Positions 24,291-36,545 of a stretch of DNA of 64,000 nt are shown piece by piece. Made by a program: the position numbers and the translations under genes. The stretch covers positions 27,507,446 through 27,571,445 of the forward strand of contig NC_133899.1 in assembly GCF_964199755.1 (NCBI RefSeq). The letters are read 5' to 3'. This DNA is from Larus michahellis. Its lineage: Eukaryota > Chordata > Aves > Charadriiformes > Laridae. Numbering within the stretch: position 1 is the first letter of the stretch; each line of letters starts with the position of its first letter. A model generated the notes under the pieces. The model was given only the letters and a program-made list of their open reading frames with translations, searched no databases and was not told the origin of the DNA.

Positions 24291-24440
24291 GCTCCATAAT
24301 TCATTCAGCTACACCGTGACTTCTCCCTGAACCGCTGCCTAATTATTACAAGTGTATCCAGATAGACACTGTAAAATTGAACATCTCCAGCAAAGATGTT
24401 ATACTTGTAATTTAGTCTCACATTAACGCGTGCTCCTTTT
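24291..24440. promoter_or_regulatory. conserved-element-like block
   Basis: AT-rich, repeat-free sequence with CTAATTATTA and GTAATTTAG homeodomain-type words and matching ACTTGTAAT / ATTACAAGT words in opposite orientations (near 24344 and 24404). The spaced inverted ATTACAAGT pair could form a hairpin of about 70 bases or simply be two factor sites. Confidence 0.35.
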
Positions 24441-26630
24441 TTATTTTCAATCTTCATGTTTTTCTTTCTAGCCCTAATGAAGCTTTGTTTTTCTGCTGCT
24501 GGCTCTCAGACCCGCTGTGCTGGTGGCTGTGGGCAACAGCCCTGCAGGAGATGTAGGTGGAAATCCATCTCCTGCACCACACACGTGGTCGGTGGGTTGG
24601 TTGATAAATCATCAGTGTTAGCTCCTTGCTGCCCCTCGTTTGAGAAAGGCGTTGGGAATTGCCTGGAGGAGGTGACCGGCCACAGCACGCCCCAGGCGTC
24701 CCATGCCCCATCAACCTCCAGCACAGCATTCCCACCACGGCGGGGGACACGGCCAGCTCTGCCGTGGGTGGGATGGTGCCACGGTGTCCTGCAGTGCCGT
24801 GGGGACCCACCTGCCTCCCCAGGGGTCACCAGTGACGGCGACACACGCGGCAGAGGCAGCGCCTGCAGTCAGGTACGTGGTGAAACGCGGCGTAAGGCAG
24901 AAAGGGTTGTCTCTGCCCGCGAAGTGTCCACATGCATGCAGATGGAGACATTATTTCCAAACCTATCTTTCTTGTTTTTTCTAACATCTCTTCACAGGTG
25001 AGGTCAATTAATTTTTTAGTATATTTGATGTGGAAAACTCTCTGTAAACATGCTTTGAGTATCTGCAGAATGAATAAGCAGCAATTTTTGGCTTTGCTTT
25101 AGGGAGCTGGGGTAATGCATTTTTAATTGATGGCTCTTTTGGCAACGCAGAGGGAGTGATTTGCCAGGGTGGGAGGCACAGTTTTGAAAAGGTCAGCCGT
25201 TACCAGATGTTGCCCTCAGCAGCAGCTCGAGCCTGCGTGCGCAGCTGGGGCGGTGTTTTCTTTCCCTCGCCCTCCTCACCGGGCACAGGACGTGTTTCAG
25301 CGCCTGGTAGCTGAGCTGGGGCTCTCCCGTTAGTGCCCAGGAGGTGTCTGCGCACCCCCCGGGCTCAGGGTGCTGCCGCTGCTTCCCATGGCTCTGTCCC
25401 CCCCCGCAGTGGAGCTTGCGGGGGATTAATGAGAGCCTGGCATGGAAAAGCCTACAACTGCACCGAGAACTAGAATCAGGAGCAAGAGGATCTGAAGCCC
25501 AGAGGCAGAGAGTAAATCGAACACATTTCATATTTACAGGCATTTCTGTCACAACAAAATAAGTGACTACATCTTTGGACTTTGGAGTTTGGGCTTCTTG
25601 GGGGGTTTTTTTGTTTGTTTGTTTTTGTTGGGTTTTTTTGGGATGAGCTCTGCTCTGGCAGAAATGTAGCAAAATACAGAGAAGGGGTTTGGCTGGTATG
25701 ATGCTGCTGATCCCTGCCCCTGCGGCTGGTGAACACCAGCAGAGAGTGCCCGTGCCTGCACAGAGGATGCTGAGCCCCGCCGGGGAGCGCTGCCCGTGGA
25801 GCGGCAGAGCTGGGCTGACGCCGAAGCTCTCGCAGCGGCTCTCTGGGGGTTTCTCCTGGCGAGCTCTCGCCTGGCACGTTGGCTGGGAGCCACCGGCGGC
25901 TCCAAGACGTTAGGGACAGCCCTGGGCCTCTCCGTCCCGGTTTACCTCCGTGATGGTACCTGTGAGCAGGTCCCCTGGGGAGGAGGATGCTCAGATCTGC
26001 CAAGACCTGTAGGAGAAACACGACATGAAAAGCCACCCGGGGTGGCAGGGTACAGTGCTCAGGTGGCAGGAGGTGTTTTGGTGCTCCATGTACAGATCGA
26101 GAGGTGCAGGAAATCCCGAGGAGAACATGCTTGCTAACCTGCTTAGAAATTCATGTCTGACAGAAAACTCATTAGGAAACAAAGCTGCCGCCTGCTTGTC
26201 CTTTTTTAGAAATGCTCTGCTTCCTACAGTGATATTTCAGCCCGCTCGATCATACACTGGCAACGAAGGAGTACCTGGGCCAGAGCTGCACAGCTGTTTT
26301 GTAATGTATATCTCCATTTTTCCGCAGATTAAGACACTAGACTATTTCTAAAGATGAAAAAAAAGGATTCACGGCGAGTGGAAGGAAAAGAAATGGCAAC
26401 GTGCTGCTTTATTACTGCCAAACATCACCAACCAAAGGTTATTTGTTAGCTTAGGCGCCAGGAATAGCGAGGGCGGCGGGGAAGGCGCAGGGGCTGACCC
26501 AGCTGCGAGCCAGGGTGCAATGTACTCGCCCGATTCCCGTCACCTGGATTTCACACACTGGTGCCAAAGAGCCTGGAGACTGAGAAGAGTTGATAATCTG
26601 AGATAAAGTGCCTGTGTGTGTATGCTAGGG
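24441..26630. other. GC-rich to mixed unique sequence
   Basis: GC-rich at 24640-24900, 25200-25440 and 25720-25990, with many overlapping frames of 60-186 codons on both strands and no known domain. A GTTT/T-rich low-complexity tract lies at about 25600-25642. Nothing allows a gene call. Confidence 0.45.
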
Positions 26631-27880
26631 AAGAGCTGTTGTAGTGGCTTTGCCGCAGAGTTGCCCTGGAGATACGGCATAAGAACGAGCCTCTTTCATG
26701 ACCAGAAGACATTCCATGTGGCTATTTGCATTAAAATTCTTTCTCTGAAATTCAAAAAGGAAGCTGAGGATTCGCTTGCCATTATCTCGGCAGCCCTGGG
26801 TGCTGCTCCCGCCGTGGTCCTTTGCGCTCCGTCTATTCCTTCGCATCCTGGAGGCACGTCCCAGGCATGCGTGTGAAGGTGGGGACAAGCCACATCTCCT
26901 CTGCTGCCCCCCTGCCCCGCCTGTACATGAGGCTACAACTGACAGCAGCAACTCCTGCGGTTCTTGATGGGAGACAGAGCCCCATTGAGCTCGTGTGTGC
27001 GTTGTACATGCCCCCCCCCCCCCGCCCCCGCCGCACAGTGACCCTGCCTCAGCGGGAGGTGACACGGGAGCTTCACCACCCCACACCGCAGCAGAGAGCT
27101 GCTCACCAGCCCCAGCAGTGCCCGGGGCTGCACCACGTGGCTGTGGAAACCCGCTGCAGGACCCTGAGCAAGGATGGAGGAACCTCAGGAAGAGGTTTAC
27201 CCCCCCACAAGCACCCTCTGTGCGCAGGCAGCTCGCGCAAACAGCTTGGAAATGGCTGGACCACCTTGGGCAGGTTCTCCTCTGATTTCCCCAGCTGTCT
27301 GCACCTTCCCTGGGACAGGAGGCGGTGGCAGGAGCCTGCGAGCGGCCGTGCAGGAGTCGGGGTGCGGGAAGGGGCTCCCAGGCAGACGTGCCCGGCGGTG
27401 GCACAGCACGGTCCTGGTGGGATGGGGCCGCGCAGAGCATGCAGCGTAGCTGTTGGAGGCGGGTACTCCCGCCTTCTCTGGCAGTGTGAGCGTCGGCATC
27501 CTAAGGGGATGTCCTGCCCATGCCTGCATCAGAGCATCGCCATGAACACCCATCTGCCCCGGCCACAGCTGCCCGCAGGAGCCGCTCCCCCGCGTCTGTT
27601 CTGTCTGCTCCTGACCTGCCATGATGGCAGCGTCACAGGCACGGAGCACGCTTCTGGCTGCTTGGAAATAATTGCGTAAACACTTTTTGCCCCTTAAACA
27701 CCCCACAACTGAAGTAAGATGGGAAACCAATTGGAAAACGATGCCTGCGCATGGGTTAAAGCATGGAGAGGAGCAGAGGAGAACAGGATCCAAGTGAATG
27801 GGAAGGAGGAACCTGATGTGCTCTCCCTCCCCCTGCAAGTGCAGAGACAGGGAGAATGTGCTCATCTGCTGCTTTTAAGA
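26631..27880. other. GC-rich segment with long overlapping ORFs on both strands
   Basis: The longest open frames outside the microsatellite lie here: 285 codons on the plus strand (26822-27679), and 271 and 222 codons on the minus strand (26625-27440, 27197-27865), overlapping each other. None shows a signal peptide, repeat or domain I recognise, and all are rich in proline, alanine, glycine, arginine and cysteine. A 13-base C run lies at 27011-27023. Mutual overlap in several frames points to stop-poor composition, although a lineage-specific noncoding RNA cannot be excluded. Confidence 0.4.
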
Positions 27881-30800
27881 CGCTGCAGTCAAAGCAGGTG
27901 ACTTTGTTCCCAAAGGGAGTTTCCTGCCTTTGGCTGAGGGGTATGTAACGCGTGTCTGCATATTCTGCTGCCAGGATGGCTCGAGCAGAGAGGCACCAAA
28001 GAAGTACCTTCAATCAGCAATAACTGCCTGGAGATGAAGTTGTCGGCTGTGAACATGTGTTACCAGCAGTTCCTCTTCTCCGTGCTCAGGGCTGTGGAGA
28101 AGAAAACTCCTTTTGTTGAGGCAGAGGTTTATCTTCAGCAAAAGTGCAGCCAGAAAAAGGAGCGTTTTCTTTAAATGGGTCCCCGTGCATTTTGCTTTTC
28201 CATCACATACTGCTGGCCCTGTTTTAGATCTGAAATGAGGCAGCCTAATTGGTCATTTATCCCCTTAGCTTTTTATTTTTCTCCTGAGAGGACTGCGTAA
28301 ACTGTTTGCTGTTCTATAAGAAATGACTGAAGTGGGTGACAATGGCTCTGGATACAGCAATTCTTGCAGCTCAGTTGCCAGTTGCTCGGTGCTCGTTCTG
28401 GCGCTACTGAGATGAGGCAAGAAGAGAGGATGATGTGGAGGCAAGAAGAGAGGATGTAGATGCTGTTCGCGCTGCTTTCCACTGGCTGCGCAGCCAGCGG
28501 GTCCCCGAGGCAGGGCGCAGGCTCGGGTGGTGGACCAGCACCGTGCCACCACGCTCTCCTCTATGGCTGCCCTGGGCTGGTGACCTCCTCTGGCCCCCCA
28601 AAACATCAGTAAATCCCTCATTTCCAAGTCCAAATAAAAAAACAGTAATAGGAATGCCAACCAGAAAATCAAAGAGAGCACATGCACAGAGAGCTGTTAG
28701 GGAGAATCATGTCCTTATTTTGTAGCACCAACTTTATCATCAACATGAAAACGGGTTTTTGGCAGCTTGAAGCGGGTTTTATCTGAGCTCAAGTCCTATA
28801 ATCCTTTAGTTCAGAGAATCACGGGTTTAGCAACTTGTTACAAACTTTTCTGCTCACTAGGAAGTGGCAGAACGACCCTCAGGATTAAACACTATTTACT
28901 TTAATGACTGAGATTTACAACCCCACCAATAAGTTTTACCAACTGATTTTGCTCCAACACAGGCTTTTTCTTCTGCAGAAGGAACAGCAATGTGAAAATT
29001 CAACACCCCCCCCAATCTGCAATTCTCCTTTTACCTTCAGCTGAGAATGAAGAGAGACGCAATAAGAAATCATTTAAATATTCTTTTGTTTTAAAAAAAA
29101 AGAAAAAGACCATTCCCATGATGCAGTGCTGAACTGGAGCCCCTGGGAGCTAAACCCTGTTGCCCAGACCGCACTGCGCGGCCCCTCCTGCAGCTCCCCC
29201 CCCACCGTTGCAGCGAGCAGCTCCTCACCCCAGAGCTGGAAATCTGCTCCCGTAAATGTCAAACCGATAGTAACTCGCCCAAGAAACTCTACTAAGTATA
29301 TAATTCCCTCGAAAACACTGTTTATTTGTTGTGTTAGTATATTATTATTCAGTGAAACAGTATCTAAGAAAATCTTTCTTATTTGTAATTAGTTGAAGAT
29401 TTATCCCCAGGCTTTCTGGAGTTTATACCATTCCTCTATTCATGGGAAAGTTTCTGATGCCATTTGTTTCTTAAGATGTTTACGACTGAAATGAATGAAT
29501 CTTGTATACTGATACTTTTATCTTTCATTGCGGACAAACTCTCTAGGAAATCCTGATGTATTACTGATTCGGGATCATGACTTCATAGGCTTTTGCCTGG
29601 AACAAAAATAGCAGTTGTTGTATTGGGGGGCAAAAAAAAATCTGGAACAGTGTTTTTCTTTTTTCTTCTTCTCCAGATCAAAATTTACATAGTAAAAATC
29701 TATACCATTTTTTTTTCAGCCACGGACGCGTCTGCAAGGATGTGAGTGCAAGAACACGGGGCTGGGCACGGGGCAGACTTTTCCATGTCCCCGTCTCTAT
29801 TTGGGGCCTGAACGCTTACCTTCCTACTTTTAAATATCGTGTGTCCCGAGAAGCCGTTTGAGGAGGCTCTCGGGAGTCGCGGGCTGTGCTGCAGCCCTGG
29901 GGGCTGAGCAGAGGGGGGATACCTGCCGTGCTGCAGGCAACGTCTGCCCAACCGGAGACTCGGCACCCGTGTGCTGAACGCCAAACCTGCAGCAGCTGCA
30001 GGGTCCCTAGTCCTTTTCAGGTCATAATTTCCCCTCGGTTTGAAGAAAAGTTCCGTTGCTTAATGAGGATTTCCCTTGGTTGGTCTAGAAAAGGCTCCTG
30101 GGTAGAAGAAGGGCTCAGACCTCCGTTCTGCTCCACTAGACAGGGAGCAAAGCAGCTTGTGCTGTCGCTCCAGCACCAGTTAGTTCTTGGGGCTCCACCG
30201 ATTCCCACCGTGACCCTGAAACACTCCAGCCCAAAGCTGTCTGTTGTCCTGGTGCAGAAAAGTCACCTCTTCCTCATTTCCCAGGAGGATAACGTCTGCT
30301 GGGAATAACAAATTTCTCTTCTTAAGAACTACAGATGCTTTTTCGTGTTGCAGCATTCTTCATTATAGCTGAGGTTTTAGCTAGAGGAAAAGGTAATTTT
30401 TTGGTGAGACAGACACTATTGTTAATATAGAAAAAAAGAATAAAAAAACCCCAACCCAACCTATAGGCTTGTTGCATGTCAATACAGTAACATAAATTCA
30501 CTGAAAGAGGCATGAAGAAACTTCAATGTTACTCTGAAAAGATAACAAAAATACACGATGGTATTTACTGTATTTGGATGTAAACAGTTATCTGTAAGCA
30601 GTTCATTAAAAGTCTTTGGGGAATATGTTTTTCTTAGTTAAGTGCAGAAAAATCTGGATACGCATGATTATTTCAAAAAGACCTACATTTTAAAGTAGGC
30701 AAGATGAGGAATTAAAATAAAATGCGCAATTAGAAAGTTTCAGAACTTGAAATGTTTATTCCCTGTGAAATCTAAGTTACTTCAAAATATTTTTTCTTCT

Positions 30801-31385
30801 GAATCAGAAAAAAATAGTTGCAAACATGAATTCATTTTGGCTCAAACCGGAAGATTAGTTTCCTTTAGTATTTTTGTTAAGCTCAGCATTTTTTATGCAG
30901 AGCAATCTATGCAGGAACATAAACTTTCTAAGGAAAATTGCCTTTTTGTTTCAGAAAATAAATATTGTCAGAAATAATTGACAGAAAATATGTGAGCAGT
31001 TCGGTAAATAACTGCCCTTAGTCGCCACCCATGTTCTTCATGTACAACACGTGAGATTGGCCAGTTCATTTTAGCTGTACGAAGGCACAACCTGCTTGGG
31101 TGTCCACTTGGGAGGGACAAGCTACTGATGCCACAGCTCCTCAGGGACAAGGGGCCCGGGACACGCGTCCTTCCTGCTGCTCTGTCCCGGGTGTGCTGGT
31201 TCTGCACCCAAAACCTCTGCAAGCATCCCCAGATGTGCCCCAGCCGCCGGGAGGGGCCGCGCGGGGGTTTGGGGACGTGGCAGGGGGATGCGGGACAGAG
31301 TGTGCTGCGAGGGCTGAGCACATGCCCTAAGTTCTGACTGATGAGGAAGGCAATGATTTCATGCCGTGGTTCTGACTGTGGCTGC
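27881..31385. other. unique noncoding sequence
   Basis: No gene, RNA or mobile element recognised over 3.5 kb. AT-rich parts (about 29270-29700 and 30310-31010) alternate with GC-rich parts (about 29880-30000 and 31130-31320). Small low-complexity runs occur, for example C-rich at 29004 and A-rich at 29090-29105. Confidence 0.5.
28414..28456. repeat. tandem duplication of a purine-rich 19-mer, period 24
   Basis: The word GAGGCAAGAAGAGAGGATG occurs exactly at 28414-28432 and 28438-28456, separated by ATGTG. Probably a recent slippage duplication. Confidence 0.9.
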
Positions 31386-31480
31386 ACCCTGCTGTTAATT
31401 ACTGCTGGTTGTTCGTCTCATTGTAATTATACAGCGGATTGTAATAAGGGGAGGTTGGGAAAGTCCGTGTGTTCAGGGAA
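31386..31480. promoter_or_regulatory. short conserved-element-like block
   Basis: Repeat-free sequence with TTAATTACT, TTGTAATTATA and GATTGTAATAA words, that is, several TAAT-core homeodomain-type motifs within about 60 bases. Confidence 0.3.
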
Positions 31481-31689
31481 ACTGCTGAAGAGAATTCTTT
31501 TTAGAGACACCTTTATTCGTATTGATCGCACGCCTCCGCGCTGTGAAGCTGGTTTAAAGAGAGTATCCAGACAGAAACCATCCGGCGGTGGCAGGGGCAA
31601 CTGGAAACCGGAGCTGGCTACGGGAGGGACACTGGCTGGGGAAAACCGAGGCTCCGTACCGTGAACGTGCTGGCTGCGGCAGGACAAGC

Positions 31690-31930
31690 ACCCTCATGCT
31701 AATATTTTTTTTCATGCCTTTCTATGAACACGTGCAATGGGGAATCATAATAAAAAGGCTCATAAAACTGCGTAGTTTCACTAATTCCAATTTCTCCGGG
31801 CTCCATACACCCTCTGAGCCGCTGGCCTAATGCATTTTTGCATTGAACTGAGTCCGAGAAATTGGATCTCGGAGGTGCATTTCTTATTAATGATGGTGCA
31901 GTCCCTGGACACTGAGAATCCATATAACTC
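31690..31930. promoter_or_regulatory. conserved-element-like block with two small hairpins
   Basis: AT-rich repeat-free sequence. An inverted repeat AATGCA-TTTT-TGCATT lies at 31829-31844. A second, TCCGAGA (31853-31859) and TCTCGGA (31867-31873), follows nine bases later. Two adjacent hairpin-capable motifs in otherwise complex sequence, plus TAAT-type words at 31785 and 31890, suggest a regulatory element or a small structured RNA. Neither is proven. Confidence 0.4.
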
Positions 31931-32639
31931 TCCTATACGCATGTTCATCTCATTTTAAAAGCAGAGCATCATCAGGTCCACATTGTACACTCATGGGTAA
32001 ATTTTAAGATGTATATGTTACACACAAACACAAATATGCAAATATAAATATAAATAAAGGTTCAAATATATATTTTAAATCTGTATTATTTTTTTTTATT
32101 CCTTTGAGTGATCGTAAATGTGAGTTGGTCAACCTTACTGATATGTGTAATTGCAGAGTGAACCCCAAAATTATCAGCAATCTGCCCGGGGGTGACAAAG
32201 GTCTGCATTTTATTTGTCACCCATGTACCGAACCCAGCAACTTGCGTTTTGCTGACAGGCACCTGCGGCCATCCTGCTCTTAACTGGCTGGTACCTGTTA
32301 TAAGCGTGGTCCTGGAATGTTCTGCAGTGTCAGGGATTCATTAAGTCCTTCATTTTGTTTTGTGTTTTGTAATGCTTTCCTAATCTGGGCTTACCCTGAC
32401 ACTTGAGCGCTGCAGCATCCGACCCCTGCGCCTGGGGCAGTGACATTTGTGAACGCTGTCTAGATCTCCGCCTGGGATGGATCACTGGGAGACGGCGCTT
32501 CCAGAGTCCCTCTTCCGCACCACCTACAGTAGCACCACTGGACCACTGGTAGCATCTCTGCTGGCACCAGCTGAGCCAGCATCACCCAGCTAAAGACCGC
32601 GATATTTTTATCTTTCCCCCTCTCGGTGGTTTGAAAGTG
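31931..32639. other. unique noncoding sequence with AT-rich tract
   Basis: An A/T-rich low-complexity tract lies at about 32020-32100 (ATATAAATATAAATAAA and a T run). The rest is mixed unique DNA without recognised genes. Confidence 0.5.
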
Positions 32640-32905
32640 GCCTTTTGTTCAGTTTGTATTAACATGCTAACAAAATGCAAAATATTATTAAAATCTCTTT
32701 CCTTTTGCTTGCACACAAAAGAAAGTCTGATACTTATTTACAGCGGATGTTTGCTGAATTATCTCTTTTAAGTAACAGGAACAGATAAGATCACATTTCC
32801 TGAGGCACCGGCATTATATGGCCCAATTGGAGCCCCAAAAAGATAAATACTCTGCATTAGCAGAGGGAAATAAAACTGAAGACCATGAATTTGGATTAAT
32901 GAAAA
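32640..32905. promoter_or_regulatory. conserved-element-like block
   Basis: About 265 bases of repeat-free AT-rich sequence with AGATAAGATCAC and AAAGATAAAT GATA-type words near 32785 and 32840, and a GGATTAAT word near 32893. It ends where a CR1 tail scrap begins. Regulatory role is inferred. Confidence 0.35.
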
Positions 32906-32912
32906 GAGTAGG

Positions 32913-32936
32913 GAACCATTCTATGATTCTATGATG
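32913..32936 (+). mobile_element. CR1 3' tail scrap (octamer only)
   Basis: ACCATTCTATGATTCTATGATG matches the last bases of CR1 (CCATTCTATGATTCTATG). No CR1 body is recognisable upstream. It could be an extremely 5'-truncated insertion, or a remnant whose body has decayed. Confidence 0.5.
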
Positions 32937-35900
32937 AAAGTTCTGTTGGGCAGAAACACCAGTGACTGCAACTCCCATTATTAGCAGCATTTAATTTTAC
33001 ATTTCAGTAAATAGATAGAGTGATAGTGTTCAGTGCTGGGCATAGTTAGAAAACTGAATAATTGCAATACTATTACATTCTGTGTCTGATGGGTATCACT
33101 TCATAACTGGAAATTAACTATATGCAGCATTATTTTTCTACTTGAAAATATTGCCATCCACAAAGAGTCATGTCCTTCAGAATCGATATATGAAAAATAT
33201 TAATGCATCTTGTTTTCTTTTTTCCTTTCCATTTGTCATAGACCTCTTTTATTATAGCCCAATAAAAATTCTTTACATAGAGTTTTATTCTTCTACTTCT
33301 CATGAGTTTTATTTTAATAGTCTTCCAAGCATTTTTTCCCTGGGATCAGTGGGAATTTTCTTGCAGAACTACTTTTCTGTTATAACATCTGTTCCTAACT
33401 TTTATCTGTCTGCCCTTTCCTGAGGTTTTGCAGGTGATTACTGCAGGTGCAGGAAAAGCTTCTGTCGGGCTGGGGGGAGCAGTACCCAACCACTTCTTCC
33501 TCTATATCATGTGTTTTTCTTCAGCTGAAAACAGAACACTTTTCTTCAGAGCTGTGCTGAGAAGGGTGAAATTTATTGCTGAAATATCAAGTATTATCTT
33601 GTGGAAAAATCATAGTTCTTCCATGGCAGGTTGAATTTCCACCAGCTTTTACGTCCTAAAATCTTTGTTGCTCCTTCAAGTGGTGTTTCACCTTTTCTGG
33701 AAGTGGACTTTCATTCCATGCAGATATTTGTGAAATGAAAATTGTTAGTTTCTCCCAAGTCTCCCATCTCCGAGATGGGCTTTCTGCAAGGACCAGCAAT
33801 TTCACATAAAAGCAACAAATGCTGCACTTCAAAATGTTCTAACAGCTCAGGGAAGAAAAAAAAAAAAAAACCAAACAGAAAAAAAAAGTCTTTCAAACAA
33901 TACACTCAAAGCTATTTGAAGAAATCACTATACTATGGTTTTTTATCTATTGAAAGTCATAAAAGTCATAATTTTTTCCTCTGTGTTGAAATAACTGCAC
34001 AAATACATGGTAATAGGGGTCGGGAGTGGCCGAAGCTCTGCTGGCGTGGAGCGGCAGTGGAGGCGGACTCTGCGTTCCTCTGCCGTCCCGCAGCTCCGTG
34101 GCCGTCTGCCCTGCAGAGAGTCGTCTGCAGCACGGAGTGCGTGAAGGAACCCAACTGGTGAGGGCAGAAAAGGTCTAAAGAAGAAAACGTTAGTGGCTGC
34201 TGTACAGTAAGCAATTGTGGGGCACAACAAAGGGTGGTTTCCCGCCTCCCCACCGTCACCACAGCTCGGGCAGCTCCTGAAGGCAGCCCTCCTGGGAGCA
34301 ACGCGTCTGTGTCGGGTTTCTCCCGAAATGCACCCGTCTCCCCAGGCTTTGCTGTCCACGGTTGGGCTGTGCAGGGCAAGGGACAAAGCGATATCATCCC
34401 CTAAGGGAAGCTCCTCTGTCGCATAGCCGCAGCGCTGGAGGTGGGACATGCTGACGTGGGGTCACTGCGCCACTTCCAGCCTGTTTCACCAAACACAGTA
34501 ATCCGTGGCAGATGATGACACTTTGGACCTTGTTGAGCCTACCCCCGTGACAGATTATACTTACATAGTCTTCAACCCTATGTTTGCTGGCAACGCGCTT
34601 TGGGGTGTTGCGACGCTGCTCCAGCCCCCAGCCCACGCACAAGGTGGAGGGTTGTTATTCTGTCCCCAGCTGCCACCGCTGCGGCGTCAGCCAGTGACCC
34701 CCAACCACGGTGCGGCCCCCTGGCACCCAGGTTGGGACAGGGCAGTGGCAGGGACAGGGACAGACAGCGACAGGCTCCACCGCCTGGCCAGAACAGCCAG
34801 CAGGCCAAGTCCACAGCCCCTCCAGGGGCTGCAGCACATCTCCTCATTTCCTGATGACCATAATTACCCTCAACAAGCCGGAAAACAAAGGCTGACAATG
34901 ACCAGTCTTCAAAAGCGAGACAGCTTTCACTAGACAGGGGCGCAGCAAGAGTGTGTTTGGGTCTTTGTGCCCTCCTTGGGTGACGAATGTTTCCCTAAAA
35001 ATCCAGGTCTGGCTCGGTCCAGCTGCAGTAGGAAACACGTGGCACCAACAAAGAGTCCCTGTTTGGAGCAGGGACTCTCAAAAAAAACCCCAAACAAACA
35101 ACAAACTGTGAGCACTATAAGCATAAACTAATGCTGTTTATGGAGACACCTTTTTAAGCTTAGCATTTTATTTTTCCAAATACTTCTATTAGTAATTTGA
35201 AACGCATTATTCCTGTTAAATTTTCCGCTAAGAAGCTCGTGTCCTAAAATGTCCTGGCAAATGAGAGACACAAGGACTATACATACAGCGGTAAAAAAAG
35301 TTCTATTTAAACTTCCAAGCAACCATCCAAGGAGACTGTTCGGAGGAGCGCTCTCCCCTGAGCCTGCTACAAGCTATTTCAAATTCAGCAGCTCCACGGC
35401 ACATTCGAAATAAACACTGGAAAGGAAAAAAAGATGAAAAAACTCAGGCATCTGCCTTCCAAAAGGCAAAAAACGGTTGCAAAGTTCTTTCTAGCCTGTA
35501 TGAAAATATTTCACACCGCTACTCTGACTCATGAGAAACACTGGCAGAAGCCTCCAATTTAACCTTTCAGAAAATGCTGTTTCATCAAAAAAGCATCTGC
35601 TGGGAATATGTCAATATAGGCAAAACTATTTAGGGAAAAATATGTGAAACAAACTATTTTTGTAAGAAAGGAATGATGCAAATTTATAAATACTATGCAG
35701 AATCACAATAGTTAAAATCTAAAAATATCAAAAATAGGGTTTATCAGTATGATTCTTCTTACCAATAAAATGTAATAATGTCTCATTTTTGTATATACCC
35801 ATATATATAAAAATTCATAGATGTATGAATTTAATGGAAGTTTTAAAGGTATATGTTTCAGTTCTGATTCAGAAAGAAAAAAATGTTGTAAATGTGAGGA

Positions 35901-36545
35901 ATTTCTGTAGAACAAACACTGAATTTCCAAAAGCTTTTTTCTGCAGACCCAAGCTTAGATTTTTGTGAGATGTATTTTCTATTGCTAAATGTTACTGTTA
36001 AGATTATCTTGCTGCACACTTTAATAAATTGCAAATTAACTTGTCTGCGAAGTCAATGGTGGGTTTCTCTGTCTGTGGACCGCAGCGGGCCAGCAGCGTA
36101 ATGAAAACAGGGGCTAACATTGCACATTTGTACTTGGAGTGTATATGCTTTGAGGAAGAATAACAGCATCTTTTTAATTTTCCTTTGAAAAGGTCTCTGG
36201 GAGACAATCATCTAAGAAGGAAAACCCAGCGGGGTGGGGACAGGATGTGCCTTGGCTTGGTCAGTGTCCTCCTGCTGGCCGGGCTGTGGTGGGATGATGC
36301 GTGGTGGGACCCAGCCATTCACATGGTGGGTTCTTCTGAGCAAATCCATCCCCAGGCCGAGTGTGGACCTGTCCTGCCTGTCCCCTCTTTGCGGGTAGCA
36401 TGTGTCTGCTGTGGCATGCCCCCAGCTTTTGGAGAAGAGCCAGTTGCTGTATCAACAGAGCCGGCTAAAGGAGCTCCAAAATATCCTTTTTACATCAGGT
36501 GTCAGTCCATGTCTAATGACTCCTCCAAAGCAAAGCATTGCTCAG
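32937..36545. other. unique noncoding sequence
   Basis: No gene or RNA recognised in 3.6 kb. A-rich low-complexity lies at about 33855-33891. GC-rich overlapping frames occur at 33943-34450 and 34505-34933. AT-rich parts lie at 33130-33340 and 35590-35900. A 162-codon plus-strand frame at 36185-36673 has a hydrophobic N-terminal stretch but runs into the CR1 copy downstream and has no family signature. Confidence 0.5.

Noticed and set aside
26822..27679. 285-codon plus-strand ORF
   Set aside because: Overlaps minus-strand ORFs of similar length in GC-rich DNA and has no recognisable motif; kept only as a low-interest finding.
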